64,000 nt of DNA from Styela clava. Its lineage: Eukaryota > Chordata > Ascidiacea > Stolidobranchia > Styelidae. Shown piece by piece: positions 23,236-35,358 of the stretch. Each line of letters starts with the position of its first letter. The first letter of the stretch is position 1. The DNA is taken from positions 3,100,001-3,164,000 of the forward strand of contig NC_135260.1 of the NCBI RefSeq assembly GCF_964204865.1, read 5' to 3'. Made by a program: the position numbers and the translations under genes. The notes beneath the pieces are model-generated. The model saw only the letters and a list, made by a program, of their open reading frames with translations. It made no database searches and was not told the origin of the DNA.

Positions 23236-23783
23236 CCTTTGTGTATTTCGACTTTGTCGAAAACCAATCTTAAACTTACAGAGTTTTATAAGGACTTTCG
23301 TTCTTTTCAGAACTAAATGGATCGGGATTGAAAATATTGGAATGGGAATTTAGAACAAGTCAAAATCATGCATTAACCTTGAATTATGGAACTAAAGGAA
23401 TACCAAGAAGAAGCTTACAGACTGTGCGAAGATGAGAAGGGCATTAGAGCAACATATCAGAATCGAAACACATCGGAATTGAAATTCAACTGACAGACTG
23501 ACGGCAGAAACTGCAAATTCTACATGAGAAATAAATGAGAATTTGAACAATCTCTTTGTAACCATGCCAATTTGCAACATTTTTGGACATGTCAGTGTAC
23601 ATAACGGACGTTTCAATATTATGTTGTTGGACACGTTTAGTGGCCATAACGATCGTTTCAAAATTTTGTTGTTATTGTTATTTTCTTTCGTCATTATCAA
23701 TAAAAAAATCGCTTTTCTCTTCGAATACTGGACCAATTGCTTTGAAATTTTCAGTGGTTAAAGATAAAATTTTTCTCCAGAAG
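23236..23783. repeat. Non-coding; dispersed repeat at 23572-23771
   Basis: Bases 23630-23771 are closely matched at 58730-58868 (GGACACGTTTAGTGGCCATAA; TCTTCGAATACTGGACC; TTCAGTGGTTAAAGATAAAA). The family is unknown. The open frames across this stretch are low-complexity and not recognisable. Confidence 0.55.
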
Positions 23784-24121
23784 GCGGCGGTGTGGCTCAA
23801 CGGGCTAAGCGTTAGGAATACGCTCGCCACCGCACCTCTAATTACTCTGCGTGGGTTCGCAGGTTCGAATCCCATGTAGGGATGGTTATGTGCGAGAGAA
23901 TTGCTGGACTCCTCGCCGTCGTTGGGTAGTTCACGTAACCGCTGGTCGGTTACGGCTTCCTCCACCACCAAGTCCATGTTTCCGAAAACAAACAATATAA
24001 CTAATCCCATACCCGACTTGAAATGTTAACCGGACGAGAGGCCGTGGTTCGCCATATGGATAAGCCGTCTTATTGGCTTTCCTCCGCCCCGGGATAAATA
24101 TGTAAATCCTATCCTATCCTA
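23784..24121 (+). mobile_element. tRNA-derived SINE, full length
   Basis: About 338 bp. Box A-like GTGGCTCAACGGG at 23792, perfect box B GGTTCGAATCC at 23862-23872, a family-specific body (ACGAGAGGCCGTGGTTCGCC) and a tail ending CCTATCCTATCC. It is 5'-complete. Compared with the 45869 copy it has an 8-base duplication (GTTCGCAG) in front of box B. Confidence 0.9.
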
Positions 24122-24794
24122 AAACAAAGACCTTCGAAATAAGGACAAATTCTAAAAATAAGGACGTTGTGGCAGCCCTGATTATAGGTCAAGTGGAGAA
24201 AAAACTTCTGTGAAAGCTACAATGAGACCAAAATGCTGTGCTCCTAAGCGTTTTTTTTATATATAAAGTACAAAGTATTCATTTTCGTCACCACTTTACC
24301 TACATCTACCTACAGGGCCAGTGATTTGCGCACTGCAGCTTTTGGGAATGTGACAACAATCTGGAATGCATAGGTAGAGCAGCAATTTCTGTTAACAATG
24401 CAACCCAGAAACACAAGGCTCTGCTCCAGAAATTAATCAAACCAATCTATAAATAACTTTTTTAAGAGTCAATGCTTATACAAAGGCTCAACACATGCAA
24501 GCAGCTGAAATTTATTTCCATCATCTCATCATTGAACATCCGACACTTGACATAAAAGAAAAATATTTTCAAATCATTCATGAGCGAATACCTATTAACC
24601 AATGTAACTGAATGTCAAGATGTAACAAAACTACTTGAGAAAGTATTCAAAAAATTTGAGCAAATGTATACGCAAAGTACTGCAGCCAAAATAATAACGA
24701 CAAGATGGACAATAGGAATCATGGAACACGAAACCAATTGAAGAAACACGGCAGCTAGAACGAAGATTAAGATGTATGTGATTACAGTCAAGTT
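24122..24794. other. Non-coding; weak hydrophobic open frame at 24615-24790 (-)
   Basis: On the minus strand 24790-24615 encodes about 58 residues with two hydrophobic stretches (ITYILIFVLAAVFLQL and IPIVHLVVIILAAVLCVYI) ending in a stop. It could be a terminal exon of an unknown membrane protein. However, its upstream side is the MITE at 24797 and no splice context is convincing. Otherwise nothing seen. Confidence 0.2.
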
Positions 24795-24796
24795 TC

Positions 24797-25018
24797 CGTA
24801 CTCCTGAAGTATGCGTATACCAAGAAAGGAGGACACCGGAACGTAGTATGTGTACCACGTTAGGGTTAGGCCAAAATATACTTATTTTAGTTCTATTACG
24901 CGTTCAGGGACTAACCAAGTGAGTTTCGTAGTAATTGTACCCAAAAGTATGGCCTAGCCTGGTACACATACTATGTTCCGTTGTCCGTCATCTTGGTACA
25001 CGTATTTCTTGAGTACCC
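24797..25018. repeat. MITE, CTCCYGAAGTATG family
   Basis: The left terminus GTACTCCTGAAGTATGCG and the right terminus CGTATTTCTTGAGTAC are inverted copies. The interior shares ATTTTAGTYCTATTA and TATGGCCTA blocks with the copy at 23-251. The flanks (AAGTTTCC, AAGTTTTT) may be a decayed target duplication. Confidence 0.65.
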
Positions 25019-25022
25019 AAGT

Positions 25023-25904
25023 TTTTTTCTCAATAATCCATAAGTATACAAATTATTATTTTAATTACTAATGTGAATAAACACTGACTATCGAGTTATA
25101 TTTAATAGTGGTATTGATGTATTTTAAGGCTTTGGGAGTGGTTCTTAGCTGGAGTAAAAAGGCAATTTAGGTTCTATCACGTGGACATTGCTACATTTTT
25201 CTTTGCCGCTTTTCAATCAACTGGAGCACCGATGGATTCCCAGCCCCGCGACCTGCAAAATATGCATCTTTTAAACTAAAAATCTTTTGGCGATTCATTC
25301 AATATTTAGGTTGAGGCCCTACGGGCATAGTTGAAGATTTTGAAGTGGGGGGGGGGGGAGGGGAGGTGTCTGAAATCTTTAATTAACAAGTTAGACCAAA
25401 ACACCTGGCAGGTCTGATCGCAAATGTTAGTTTATAATAGTCCCGGTGGTCTAACTCTGAAAAGTGTCCAGTGTGTAAAATAATTTAGGAAATTTTAGCT
25501 GATCCACTGCAGTCTTTTGTCTCCAGATGAGAGTAGTAGTAGATTTCCGTTTTTGAGGGAAGCCACGTCAGTAGTGCTGTTGCATATGTCAAAAAAGGTA
25601 TTTTCCAGTTTGCAAAACTTGGCGTTGCTTCAAAATCAGACCTCTTCGAAATCCTAGCAACAGATGCAGGAAGAACCTACAAAGAAAAATATCCCCGGTT
25701 CATCTGTTATTAATGACCTGAATACCGTTGGTAATTTTAGAAATATTAATCATGATCCAAGTATTCAAATGCTCAATAGAAGATAGATAGAAAAATACAA
25801 ATGAATTAATACCAAAACAATTCTTTGTGCTATACCTGTGCTTAATATTTACAGAGATTTTTATCAAGCTATTGAGTAAAACATGTTGGTCTGAAACTGT
25901 AGAG
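25023..25904. other. Non-coding
   Basis: Contains a G-run at about 25347-25365. No gene, RNA or element was recognised. Confidence 0.4.
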
Positions 25905-26579
25905 CAGGGATGGCGAACCTTTTTCAATGAAGGGGTCAAAAATTATATTTTTTATCGCGGAAAAGAAAAAAGTGGGTCACATATATTTAATCATTGTTTG
26001 TATCTATAAGAAACTACTAAAACAAATCGCACAAGCTTATGTCGGTGTAGCTTTGGGTTTTACTTATGTAGCGCTTCTATCAGGGACTTTTTAAGGCACT
26101 CGATTTTATGAAATTAAAGTACGAAAACACGCATATGAATTATCAAAAACGTTTGGGATGACGGGGCAAATTATTTTACGGTTCCAAGAAGTTTGGAGGG
26201 AATGAACATATCAATTGCATTATTATATCATGAACGATGTCAGAGCCAATAGTCGGATACCGGTATACAGCGGTGCAGACATGCGAACAAGATTGGGGGT
26301 TTTGAAAATTACCATACCGGTCCGACAATGATGTAAATATAAGTCAAAGGACCCAGTCCTATTTTCAAGGGAACGCCGTATAAGCGATCGCAGCCTTGAC
26401 TCAACTGCCCAACTGACGGCGCATTATAGTTCGATTAATTTAGGGCTGACTTTATCAATTTTTTTCACTGATATTTCAGCATCTTTATTTTATTTGCGCC
26501 TTTATTTTATTTGTGCGGGTCACGAATAAAACGCGGTGGGTCACTTTGTGACCCGCGGGTCAGTGGCTCGCCATCCCTG
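25905..26579. mobile_element. Non-autonomous hAT element
   Basis: 675 bp. The ends CAGGGATGGCGAACC and, reversed, CAGGGATGGCGAGCC match at 14 of 15 positions. The flanks CTGTAGAG and CCCTAGAG form an 8-bp target duplication (6 of 8). Subterminal GTGGGTCAC and GTGACCCGC repeats are typical of hAT ends. No transposase frame was found. Confidence 0.85.
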
Positions 26580-26587
26580 CCCTAGAG

Positions 26588-28670
26588 GATCGGCCTGGTC
26601 ATGAATGGCTAATCTGTGTCATAATTTGGGATTATGGCTAAATTAAATGTATTTTGGGGGGTCAATAGTATTTCATGGTGGTCTGCATGTGAACAAAACC
26701 AATTTCAAAACTCAAAATGTTTGAGTTTAAATTATCCATGCTGATTCCGAGTGTTCTTAATTACGGTGACGTCATCCTATTTTTTTATGTATAATTTTTA
26801 TTTTGCAACAAGGTCAATTTTATTTGTATAAGTATTTCAAAGCTTAAAAATAAACAAAGTATCTGTTGTTAGTTGAAAACGAAGTATTTTGAACGCGCAA
26901 GCAACGTTCTCCGGCTCATAATAAACAGACAAAGATACCAGACAGCACGCGATCAAATGCTCTTCGATAAAACGAATATCACTTCACTTACAAATCCCAC
27001 TTTTGTTTTATTTTGAAGGTGACGTAAAGCTCTTCCGAAAGAGAACTCTTTCTCTCGCATATCAATCAGGTGTCGACCACAGCGTTAAAAGTGAGAAACT
27101 TTTTCTCGAAATTTTTTGAAATTTCTCTCTTCTTACCGGCGTACGGCCGTACACATTTGCGCTACGTAATTTGGGCGCGTTTTAGTGGAAAGCGACGAAA
27201 ATAAGCTTTTTAAGGACACATTGATAATGTCTTTGGCATTTTTGGTTGGTGAAATATTAAAAAAACTATAGAGGGGTGTCAAAATGACCCAGGAACACCA
27301 GCGGTCATTAGTTAGTTTACATGGCTGTTTCAAATGTTTTAGACTTATCTTCATAAATTCCCTCCAAAACCCCATCTGGTGACAGCAAATCATTCTTCAA
27401 AAGTGAGTTTCGAGACGTCTGCAAAAATTTATATTTTAGTTACGATATTTTGAAATAAATTGCCCACAACGATTGAACCTTGTCTACCATCTAAGCATGT
27501 ATGTGTTTATATATAAGTATAACAGCCACTTTGACAAAGTATTATTTGAAACAAAATGTAAATACCCCACAAAACAAATTGGAATTAATAAAATGTAAGT
27601 AACGGTTCCAGGAGAAATATTAATGCATTCAATAAAGGTGGTGGATTTTGCAGTAGCAAAAAAGTTATTGCTATTGATCACAAATCAATAATTTAAAAAC
27701 ACTCGACAAAATAATTCTAAACTTTTTGGTACATCTAAAATTATTAATATATATATATGTTGAAGCCATGTTTAGATAATGGCAATAATAGGTATCAAAT
27801 TTATGTGAAAAAGGTTATTAGTACCAGCCTGAAATCAAGCAAAATGGATTATCATGGCAAACGCAAAACACCTCTTATGTTGTACATGCAGCTGGTGACT
27901 TCGTATACAATGACAGAATGAGTATGAGAAAAAATTATCAAGATCAGTAGAACTCCATCATAAAACACTGATTAATTGAAGTTAAAATATGTGTGTTTAA
28001 TTTCTGTTTTTCATACGGACGTCACAATTTCAATCACCCATCAGTCAATTTATATTCTTGCTTACTGCTTTAATAACGCAGCATAAATCCTCACACTGCA
28101 ACTTTTTTATAATCCGAAAATACACTTATCTCTTATCAAAATTTACATTTCTTGACAAATCAGTACTGTATTGGGTACCTATAAGAACATTTACAACTTA
28201 ACAATCGTAGCACAAAGTGGCTCTCCACTAGACTACATCTACTCATGGGAGCTTTAAAGTGAATTTAAAATCTTACTGTCAATGTGCTTTCGAGTGCTGA
28301 ACCGGTCCTAGGGCCTTCCCACTCAATTGATTGTCCCTCTATTTTGTTTTGTAATCTGTATTCTATCAGTTCTATAGTCAAATATATTATGTAATATTCC
28401 ATGTGCACAACTAACTAAATATTTATAAGTCACTCACTTAATCTTGACGCGAGACAGCGCCGTCAGAACACAGAAAAACGCAGGAAGTCGCACGATGATT
28501 TTCGAAGCAATAATAATCTGTTTGCACCAAGTCAAGCGTGTCGGCGAATTCAACATCGGGAGAAATTTCCGGAGTTACACGGGGTTGCATAAACGATGTT
28601 TGCAAACCACTGCATTACGTCCAGCGCTGTGGCGTCATTTTTAAATGTAAAATCACTCGATTGTACTAGT
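26588..28670. other. 2-kb region without a recognised gene
   Basis: AT-rich, with a perfect 12-base palindrome GTACGGCCGTAC near 27140. Short open frames have no family features. It may contain unrecognised exons, but none can be supported. Confidence 0.35.
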
Positions 28671-29464
28671 GCAGTGGTTCTCATCCAAGGGCTCCCTACA
28701 GGGGCCACGAAGCAGATCGAGAGGGGCCACGACACAAGACTAATAATTTATTATATAGCGACTTCGTTTGCATACTTTCCACGGCAGTTTCATTACCTGA
28801 ATAGGATTATTTGCGATCACATTGAAATTGAAATCTACCAATGAAAATAGTTCGCCGGTAGGCCGTCTGGTCTAACCTGCAGAATGGCAGTTCCACTCGA
28901 CTGCGAGATAACCTTCGTTAGCGTATAATAGACTCAATTACGAAAATTGAACTACAGTCGGCTGCCGTTTTGGATGAACACATGAATAGCTGCGTTCCTG
29001 GGCCTTCAAGCACAGAAAGGTGTACTAACAACAACAACAACAGTTTCGTTGACTTTACCAAAGTAAATTGAGATGCCAGAGAATGTGATTAATGCTGGCA
29101 TTGCTCGTATGTAATGAGCAATAAATCATCAATAAATCCCCATTCCCTTTGATTGTATACTGGAGAGCGTTTACTTTCTTGTCTGTGGTTTGATTTTGCA
29201 TTCCATAATAGATCGTAAACACATAATACAATCCAACACGTTTCGTTTTTTGGAATGGCGAACACGGAGACCGCGAGTGCAAATAGGCGCTGGAAGGGGA
29301 CCACGAGCCATAAAACACCTGGTTTGGACGTATATCTTGTGTAATATTTTGGCTTCATTGGTAAATTAGGTCGTTTAATGTGACTGCCTTGGTTCATTTT
29401 AAATGTTTTTCCGCTTCGTTTAAAACGTTTTGCCGCCCTTCAGCAACGTGCCGCCCAAGATCCA
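28671..29464. repeat. Mixed transposon debris with unpaired hAT ends
   Basis: A hAT-type left end CAGTGGTTCTCATCC starts near 28672, followed by GGGGCCACG repeats. A probable retroelement 3' end with an (AAC)n tail ends at about 29042. An unpaired right end TAGTTACGCCACTG lies at about 29471-29484. No complete element could be delimited. Confidence 0.4.
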
Positions 29465-29985
29465 ATGGGTAGTTACGCCACTGCCCTAGACCCATTAGCT
29501 CTGAATGACCTTTTTATCTCTGATATCATCGACGACGACCAGGGCGAAATAGCCTCAGGTCTATGCGATTGTCAATATATAAGTACAAACGATATTGAAG
29601 AGATTTGTCCAAGCTCAAAGCGAAATGGTTATCTTTTCACAATGTGCGCAAACATGCGTTCACTTGCAAACCCAAAAATTTTTGCCAAACTGGAAGTTTT
29701 GTTAGGCGGGCGCGTACTCTTACGTTTTTTAACTTTATTTTAAGTTATGCTCGCCTTCCAGGTATCTCTGCATTTTGTTTGTTTGTCCAGTTTTTGTGTT
29801 GTTTTGTTTTCATGTCAGAGTACCGAAATAAATGATTGATTGATTGATTGAATCAATGACTAGTCGACCCGATATAATTGCGGCTAACGAAACTTGGCTT
29901 AGACCCGACCAAGTTGGCGCACATATAAATTTACGTGATTACAGATTCATTTCAAATGAAGGAAGCAGCCATAAATATCTCCGTT
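29465..29985 (+). pseudogene. Fossil LINE ORF2 fragment, endonuclease region
   Basis: Two pieces of one reading frame. 29507-29704 encodes a stretch ending YLFTMCANMRSLANP...KLEVLL, resembling the HxNxRSL...L start of APE-type endonucleases in CR1/L2/Jockey-like LINEs. 29850-29985 encodes RPDIIAANETWLRPDQ...DYRFISNEGSSHK, resembling the PDIIxxxETWL motif that follows it. They are separated by a 146-bp insertion. The frame then decays and no reverse transcriptase follows. The assignment is by motif memory only. Confidence 0.5.
29705..29850 (+). mobile_element. Short retroelement 3' end with (GATT)n tail inside the LINE fossil
   Basis: Interrupts the LINE frame between KLEVLL and the PDII motif. 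It ends AAATAAATGATTGATTGATTG, with a polyadenylation-like AATAAA followed by a GATT microsatellite, as at the 3' ends of several LINE clades. It is probably a heavily 5'-truncated LINE copy. Confidence 0.45.
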
Positions 29986-31059
29986 TGACTAACTATGTCA
30001 TCGTGGATGCAACCAACTCCCATTGCTCAGGTAGCAAGTCTCGGGCAACCCACTGATCTATTGTCTTTAGTTTCTGCATATTTTTATGGTTTATTAGCTT
30101 TGTACAGTTACTTCGTTGGATCATCGCTAATGAAAAGATCATCTTAGACATATTTAAATTTATTATGCTGAGACGTGTTGACAATAAATTCCACAAAATA
30201 GCACCTACGAAATTGACCTGCATTTTATGCCAGACTCTATTGTTCTCATTTCTTTTGTCGCATACAACTTCTGATTAACAACTGTGTGAAAGAATTTTTA
30301 CATATGTCGTTTCTTGTTTACCTTCTTAGAACCTAATCTTTTTGTGTTGTGGTCCGACCCAACGTTGGTTTTTGGCAAGTTCATGTCTCGAACAAATTTT
30401 TACTTGTTTCGTACAATCTTTTGTAAAAAACACAAAAATGCGATTTATGCTCTATTCCCATCCCTCCACATCAGAACCTGGGACATGAACGTGCCATAAA
30501 CTGCCTATTGTACATATCATCGTGGTGCCGTACCTCTTTGTACTGTGTATTGTAAAGAGTTTTATTTGTATATTTCATGTCTGTTGTCCTACTATAACGC
30601 AGCAGTCCTAAACTTCAGTTATACTTGTTGGGGTGCATGTCCACATCTGTGTCTTAGGCCAGTAACGTCTTGCACATGTATCCCGTCTCTTTTACACCGT
30701 TTAACTATTATGCAGATACTGTTACATTTTTGAGGCAAATAAACATAGCCTACATACTTGCATTGCCTATTTGTTTTAGTGTTACGGAAAATCGAAATAA
30801 ACGTTACTAACCGTGCGTTGCGTCTATATTACAGTATTATGTTTGTTACCGAGCGTCGTGGGTTGTTAATGTATGTGCCCCGTACTGGGTTCGATACTGA
30901 TTGAGACGTCCTATCGGATTTCAGCGCCGTCGGAATATAACTACTGATTTAAATCTGCCCCAATAGCCTTTTAAAACTACAAAAATTATGCTTGTTTGCG
31001 TTACACTACTTGAGTCGAATGATCGGAAATGGAGTCCATATGACGCCATAATGGGACAA
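29986..31059. other. Non-coding
   Basis: May be further decayed LINE sequence downstream of 29985. No motif is recognisable on either strand. Confidence 0.3.
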
Positions 31060-31270
31060 GTTAGTTCTACGGGGTTGGCTGAACCTACTAGAAGTTATTG
31101 AGGTACGAAATTTCTCCCATAGCGTACTCGCAAGAGTAATTATTACAGGTTTAATATTGTCGCTACCGGTATTATTGGCCAGGCTCTATTTCGTGATTGT
31201 GACGATGCAGTGACGTAATTTTTGGATGGCGAAGTTAGCTGTAGGCCGGCGGATGAATCGCATTTTGTAC
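31060..31270. repeat. Fragment related to the MITE in the CRYM intron
   Basis: Shares GTGACGTAATTTTTGGATGG (near 31210) and the CTACTAGAAGTT...AGGTACGAAA block (near 31087) with the inverted-repeat element at 62496-62922. The ends are not clear. Confidence 0.5.
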
Positions 31271-32469
31271 TGCTCGGTCTTGAGTTGAGTTAAAAATTTT
31301 AAGTAAGCTATTAACCACTTGTATATTCTTACCATAGATAGTAATTTTAGTTGAGCACTAGCTCATATATCGTTGTTAAATAGGTACGAGGAACTTTATC
31401 AGAAGTCGCTGCGAACTAGGTTGTATGCAGCCCCGAAATCGCAAAAACAATGGTAAGACACGAAGTCACCGCCACACACAATACGGTATCTAAAGTCTTC
31501 ATACTTAGGTTTCCCGCAATGCTTCTTGCAAAATTCTTGTATTTTGTGGTAATATTGTGGCCACTAATTGCAGCAGCAGTGAGCATAGCTCTTACCCTTC
31601 GACATTAGCAAATCCCTTTTCATATTCAAAACGGAACTCGCTTAGTCATTGTCTAAATTGTGGTTTGTCCCTAAAAACAGTATCCTTAAAAGCAGCAACT
31701 ATTGTAAGTTTGTAACTGTGTCACAGTTTGCCTGGAAATACCGCAAACCCCTACCGTTAACAGAAACAGTTCGCGCTGGGAGTGAGCGGGTCCGAGACAT
31801 GAGGTCACGGTGGAACGTAGCTAATTGATACGTCACAATAATAAAACAACGAATCGCGATAATAATAAACACAGCCCTCGTTTCCACGGGAGCTCTGTAC
31901 GCAAAACAAGAACGAGTCATCCATGTTTCTAAGACAAAATAAGCACGTAACTCAAAAATAAGCACTTCGCTTAGAAATAAGCACATCGTTACTTTATAAG
32001 ACACGGACTAGAAAATAAGCACATAAGCACGATATGGTAACCCTACATATGCCCCAAACAACGAAACGGTATTTTCATGCTTGTATGAATGGTTTATGAT
32101 TAATTTATTGACGATTCTTGAGTATTCAGCAGACTTATACTACTATATATGCTACAGCATATTTGATTGAGAAAATAATGACCTTTTGTGTAATGCACGT
32201 TTGTGAGAAAGAGAAACCAATTTTACTAAAGTCAGTTTGTCTAAATTCATAAAATGGACAAGTACGGTACCTGGGCAGAAATGATATTGATAAGTCATGC
32301 AGTAGTTTAAAGAAATGAAGCGACTGAGAGGTGAGAAATCATGTATCAAGTTGTCGGCTGACATTTGATGTTTTAAAATATACAGGGCATTTCACACTGT
32401 GTGATTCATCGAGATCAGTGTAGATATAGTTTATTATGCAAACTGCAGTGTGTGGACTGTGGTACATCA
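31271..32469. other. Non-coding
   Basis: A short irregular repetition of AAATAAGCAC occurs four to five times at about 31935-32035. No gene seen. Confidence 0.35.
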
Positions 32470-32792
32470 GATAGGATAGGATTTACATATTTATCCCGTT
32501 GGAGAGGAAAACCGATAAGACGGCTTATACACATGGCGAACCACGGCCTCTCGTCCGGTTACCATTACAAGTCGGGTATGGGATTAGTTATATTGTTTGT
32601 TTTCGGAAGCATGGACTTGGTGGTGGAGGAAGCCGTAATCGACCAGCGGTTACGTGAACCACCCAACGACGGCGAGGAGTCCAGCAATCCTCTCGCACAT
32701 AACCACCCCTGCATGGAATTCGAACCTGCGAACCCACGCAGAGTAATTAGAGGTGCGGTGGCGAGCGTATTCCTAACGCTTAGCCCGTTGAG
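32470..32792 (-). mobile_element. tRNA-derived SINE, reverse, truncated at the box A end
   Basis: Tail (ATAGGATAGGATTTACATAT) at the left, body and box B region intact. It stops inside box A (…TAGCCCGTTGAG) and joins unrelated sequence at 32793, so the Pol III promoter is incomplete. Confidence 0.85.
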
Positions 32793-32821
32793 ATCAAATG
32801 CATTAATTTATTGCACCGCTC

Positions 32822-34440
32822 AATAAATTAAAAAAGTACACTACAGTTTCTGTGATTTAAATTTGGATAATATTTAATGCTAGCAAGAAGAGCTGCATAA
32901 ACGGTTTGCTCACCATTGACATTATCTAAGTGTTCAATCCTAGAAAAATATATAAAGAAAGCTATGGTGATGAATCAAAGGCAAATTTAGCAAAATTATA
33001 TGCAGATGTATACCACAATAAAAAGCAAGTTAAAATCATAAAATCTCAAAATATTTACAAAAACTGCAATTTCAGTGCACCAGAGGTAAATCTTCTAAAA
33101 CCAGTAAATTTAAAATATATGATTTAAAAAAAACATATTCAAACAAAAATAATTTGGCATTTTTCGACGAGAAATGATACTTAAAAAACAAAAATCTCAT
33201 ACTTTCTATAATTCCTGAAAAAGAGAGTCTTTGGTAATCACTGATAGAGGCAACAAGGCAGATTTTTTAAACAAATCTACTTATGGCACGATCACAAGCA
33301 CTCACTCAGAAGTTGAGAGAGATCATTCTATGAACAACCCTAACGGAAACAAGTGAAATGCTAACAGATACTGAAACTAAATAGATTTATGGTGGTGCAC
33401 TCACTCAGAAGTTGACTAATCTCTGAATAAAGATGAGGGCAACTGCTGAAATTCTAAGAGCTGCTGAAAATATATAATATTGTAGTGGTGCATTACGAGC
33501 GCAGTATCAGTAGTTAAGGAGACCCATTACCAGTCACTGAAACTAAACAGCATTATGGAGGTGCTTTATATACTCATTTGAAAAACGTCATTTTTTATGT
33601 AAAATATATTCTTACAGTATAAAAAAATAATTGCTGAAATTTGGTTGAACATGATAAAAATTAAGAATATATGTACAGGAAAGAATATTCAGCTTCGCTA
33701 CTTCAACCAATTTATTTCTTTCCTAATCCGAGCTGATTTCACCTCACCAGTTTTTACCAAGACCCAGACTATGGCTTAAATATATTTATAAAAGAAATTA
33801 TGTTTTTATTCTATGTTTACTATTGCACTAAGAAATAAAATTTGTATATTCAAGTGAAACATAGACAGCAATATAAGTTTAGACAGTATAACTGTGGTCA
33901 TGTCATGAAATTGTGTTTGAAATAACAAATAAAATTATGACGCAATATGTGTTTTTCCAAAAAAACAAAACATACGAATGTTTAGTAAAGTAGTAAGCGA
34001 TGATTTTCAAAAGGAATTCTTTCAGAGTAAAACATGCACTCACTGAACCGCCAAAATCTCCTCAGACTTCAAGGAATGATAGCAGAGAATTGCATGTTAG
34101 TTAATGTCAGGTGTGTGCAACCTTAGGGCATTGTAACATAATAGATAATAAATTGGACTCGGGTATAGGCTTTGCAACGCAAAGGAGATTTACTCACCTT
34201 AATAAATTCAACTAAATTAACACTCATGTCGTGGGCCGCAACTTCAAACTTTGGGCCACATTTGGCCTGCGGTCCGCAGGTTACACACCCTTTTTTATGT
34301 CAATGCTCAATACACTAAGTTGCTAGCACAAACTTTTTTAGCTGTCATTTGAAAACGTGAAAGTATTTCAATTTGGCAGCTGTGTTGTTTGCGTATTTAC
34401 AAAAAGCAACGCTTGAGCTGTGTATTCTAGCGATTCTGTT
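32822..34440. repeat. Downstream block of gene 3 (duplicated unit)
   Basis: Nearly the same as 36126-37350 (downstream of gene 4) and, reversed, 41820-43340 (downstream of gene 5). Shared blocks include AAAAAGTACACTACAGTTTC, GGCAACAAGGCAGATTTTTT and GGAGACCCATTACCAGTCAC. It contains the hAT-like MITE 34109-34293. At 34408-34436 it holds a fossil of the PPEY-TA tail coding sequence of other paralogues, now beyond the gene 3 stop. G/T runs lie at 34459-34497. Confidence 0.75.
34109..34293. repeat. hAT-like MITE in the gene 3 downstream block
   Basis: Left end AGGTGTGTGCAACC, right end GGTTACACACCC. The target duplication TTAATGTC / TTTATGTC is shared in position with the copies at 37093 and 41953, so one insertion preceded the duplications. 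Confidence 0.7.
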
Positions 34441-34515
34441 TCGAATATTCTTAGACAATGTTTTTTTTTTTTGGGGGGTGGGGGGGGGGGGGGGTTGGGA
34501 TGAAATAGCCTCAGC

Positions 34516-35358
34516 TTAAATAACTTTCAGCTTCTTGTTCATTTGCTGGTTTGATGTCTGTGGGTACGGAGGAATTCCCACTTCTGGCCGAGGAGACGTT
34601 TGTGCACCAGGGTTATATGGAGTTCCTGGCACATATTCTTGAGCAGGTATCATAATGAATTGGCCGTTTGCGAGCTGAACCATTTGTTGTTGCGGATAAG
34701 CAGGATGAGTTGCGTATAGAACCACGCCTTGCGATTTTTTGCGGCAACAAACACCAACGCGGTAGTATGAAGAATGAATAATACAAATAATCATTCCAGC
34801 AAATCCAATGGCAGCCAAAATACAATGAACAGCAATGATGCCTCCATTATCTTCACGTGGGTAAGTGTCTCCAGCACATATCACAGACAATATCCACAAC
34901 ATAGCCATGAAGCAAGAAGCTACAATGCCGACAATCATGTTCGCATTATAAAGACAGGCAGATGGTTTTCTACTAGCTTCAAATCCAAGAATTCCAGATG
35001 CAATAACAACAGCACCGCACCATATTCCGTGAGAAACGAACGTAATGCTGTATCTTATTTTGCGAACGTACGTTCTACCGTGGTGATTATCGTGATAGAC
35101 GTAAGTCGTCTTTGTGCTTGCGATGATCAATGTAAAGATGCACAAAATGACAGATAAAACGCCAAGAACAATTTCAGTAACTCCAAGTTGATACAAAACA
35201 AGTTTGTATTTTGCTCTGAGCTTCTTCCGAGGGGTTGATGTAGTCGTTGCATGCTGGGGTGGCGAAGTAACCTGACCCTGTTGAGGGCTTGCTGTCCCAC
35301 CCTCTGGTTCAACAGCTTGATCAAGCCTTGAATATATGCCAGCTGGAGATTGAGCCAT
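34516..35358 (-). CDS. CD20/MS4A-like four-transmembrane protein, paralogue 3
   Basis: Intronless, 280 residues, starting at the conserved MAQSPAG ATG. Four hydrophobic segments lie in the same places as in gene 1, including SHGIWCGAVVIASGILG in TM2. Loop 1 is different (DNHHGRTYVRK) and lacks an N-glycosylation sequon. The tail keeps VQLANGQF but ends NQQMNKKLKVI, the ending shared with gene 4 and, slightly changed, gene 5; there is no PPxY. A recognisable remnant of the PPxY-coding sequence lies beyond the stop (34408-34436), so the loss is derived. The C-terminal side of TM4 reads YYRVGVCCRKK, with fewer cysteines than gene 1. Open frame, presumably functional. Confidence 0.72.
   Translation of the reverse strand: MAQSPAGIYSRLDQAVEPEGGTASPQQGQVTSPPQHATTTSTPRKKLRAKYKLVLYQLGVTEIVLGVLSVILCIFTLIIASTKTTYVYHDNHHGRTYVRKIRYSITFVSHGIWCGAVVIASGILGFEASRKPSACLYNANMIVGIVASCFMAMLWILSVICAGDTYPREDNGGIIAVHCILAAIGFAGMIICIIHSSYYRVGVCCRKKSQGVVLYATHPAYPQQQMVQLANGQFIMIPAQEYVPGTPYNPGAQTSPRPEVGIPPYPQTSNQQMNKKLKVI

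Noticed and set aside
23792-23872. tRNA gene suggested by Pol III box A and box B
   Set aside because: No cloverleaf can be completed and the same sequence recurs as the head of a dispersed ~335-bp SINE.
24615-24836. Hydrophobic two-helix open frame as a gene
   Set aside because: No ATG-led full frame, no paralogue and no splice context. Kept only as a low-confidence note.
27133-27393. 86-codon minus-strand open frame
   Set aside because: No recognisable motif, and ordinary for AT-rich non-coding DNA of this length.
34461-34497. G-run as a regulatory quadruplex for gene 3
   Set aside because: A homologous C-run lies downstream of gene 5, but length and sequence differ. It looks like an unstable homopolymer and nothing supports a role.
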